Assembly: GCF_001884735.1 (NCBI RefSeq) | Contig: NZ_MJAP01000002.1 | Span: forward strand, 275,914-339,913 | DNA from: Natronohydrobacter thiooxidans | Lineage (GTDB): Bacteria > Pseudomonadota > Alphaproteobacteria > Rhodobacterales > Rhodobacteraceae | Direction of reading: 5' to 3' | DNA length: 64,000 bases | Shown here: positions 63,863 through 64,000 of the stretch, piece after piece | Layout: every line of letters starts with the position of its first letter | Position numbering within the stretch: position 1 is the first letter of the stretch | The notes under the pieces: model-generated | Databases searched by the model: none | Told to the model about the DNA's origin: nothing | Seen by the model: only the letters and a program-made list of their open reading frames with translations | Made by a program: the position numbers and the translations under genes

Positions 63863-64000
63863 GTTGTCTCCTCCATGCGGTATATTCAAAGATCGCCAAT
63901 ATAGCATAACTTGATGGTCTATGGCTTTCCCTGATGCAGATCAAATCTCTGGAGACTGCGCATTGATCGCTCCTCAGAGCCCCTGCGTGATTTTTTTCCT

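Noticed and set aside
1..64000. CRISPR array, insertion sequence or prophage
   Set aside because: No regularly spaced repeats, transposase, integrase or phage structural genes were found.

Overview
The window is chromosomal DNA of a GC-rich alphaproteobacterium, almost certainly a member of the Rhodobacteraceae (Rhodobacterales). The reasons are the block mutM / ubiE-ubiB / enoyl-CoA hydratase / rpsT / dnaA-dnaN-recF, the block rimP-nusA-ylxR-infB, gltD and gltB as two chains, and a large acidic protein (6331-8736) whose ends I recall as conserved in this family. No rRNA, intact tRNA, CRISPR array, transposase or integrase was found.

Layout. 1-2267: end of a thiamine operon (thiG cut by the window edge, thiE, a ThiF/MoeB-like enzyme fused to a rhodanese domain). 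2494-4140: integral-membrane alpha/beta hydrolase. 4141-6330: a small island of lower GC with a zinc-ribbon protein, an unknown winged-helix-like protein, several tiny basic ORFs, dense inverted repeats, a tRNA-like remnant and a duplicated ~100-bp terminator region. 6331-13645: the acidic protein, thiamine pyrophosphokinase, ubiquinone genes, mutM and a crotonase. 13801-18257: rpsT, dnaA, dnaN, recF. 18254-27764: a VOC protein, LysE exporter, lytic transglycosylase, dapA, a decayed endonuclease-like gene, leuCD, rsfS and rlmH. 27855-33622: a molybdenum-cofactor block (moeA fusion, mobB, mobA, fdhD, DUF2478). 33691-37089: GNAT and clpB. 37219-40129: phoX and trmB. 40234-45602: translation/transcription operon rimP-nusA-ylxR-infB. 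45733-48363: pip, ubiG, uppP. 48576-55007: gltD, a GFA-family protein and gltB, apparently one operon. 55082-63862: phosphate transporter pit, Nudix hydrolase, arfB, queuosine-precursor transporter, 5'-nucleotidase, mepA, MFS transporter, fasciclin and DUF302 proteins.

How genes work together. Three phosphate-acquisition genes (phoX, pit, the 5'-nucleotidase) each have an 18-bp sequence upstream that resembles a PhoB box. The boxes before the two secreted phosphatases point with the gene. The one at pit is reversed and close to the start codon, as would suit repression. The molybdenum genes form a tightly overlapping unit divergent from DUF2478. The most unusual observations are this putative Pho regulon, an rsfS gene that seems to start at CTG, a decayed endonuclease/exonuclease/phosphatase-like gene with several lesions, the two-domain MoeA fusion, and the small low-GC island. 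I did not find a clearly new multi-gene defence or metabolic system; the island is the best place for undescribed biology, but its evidence is thin.
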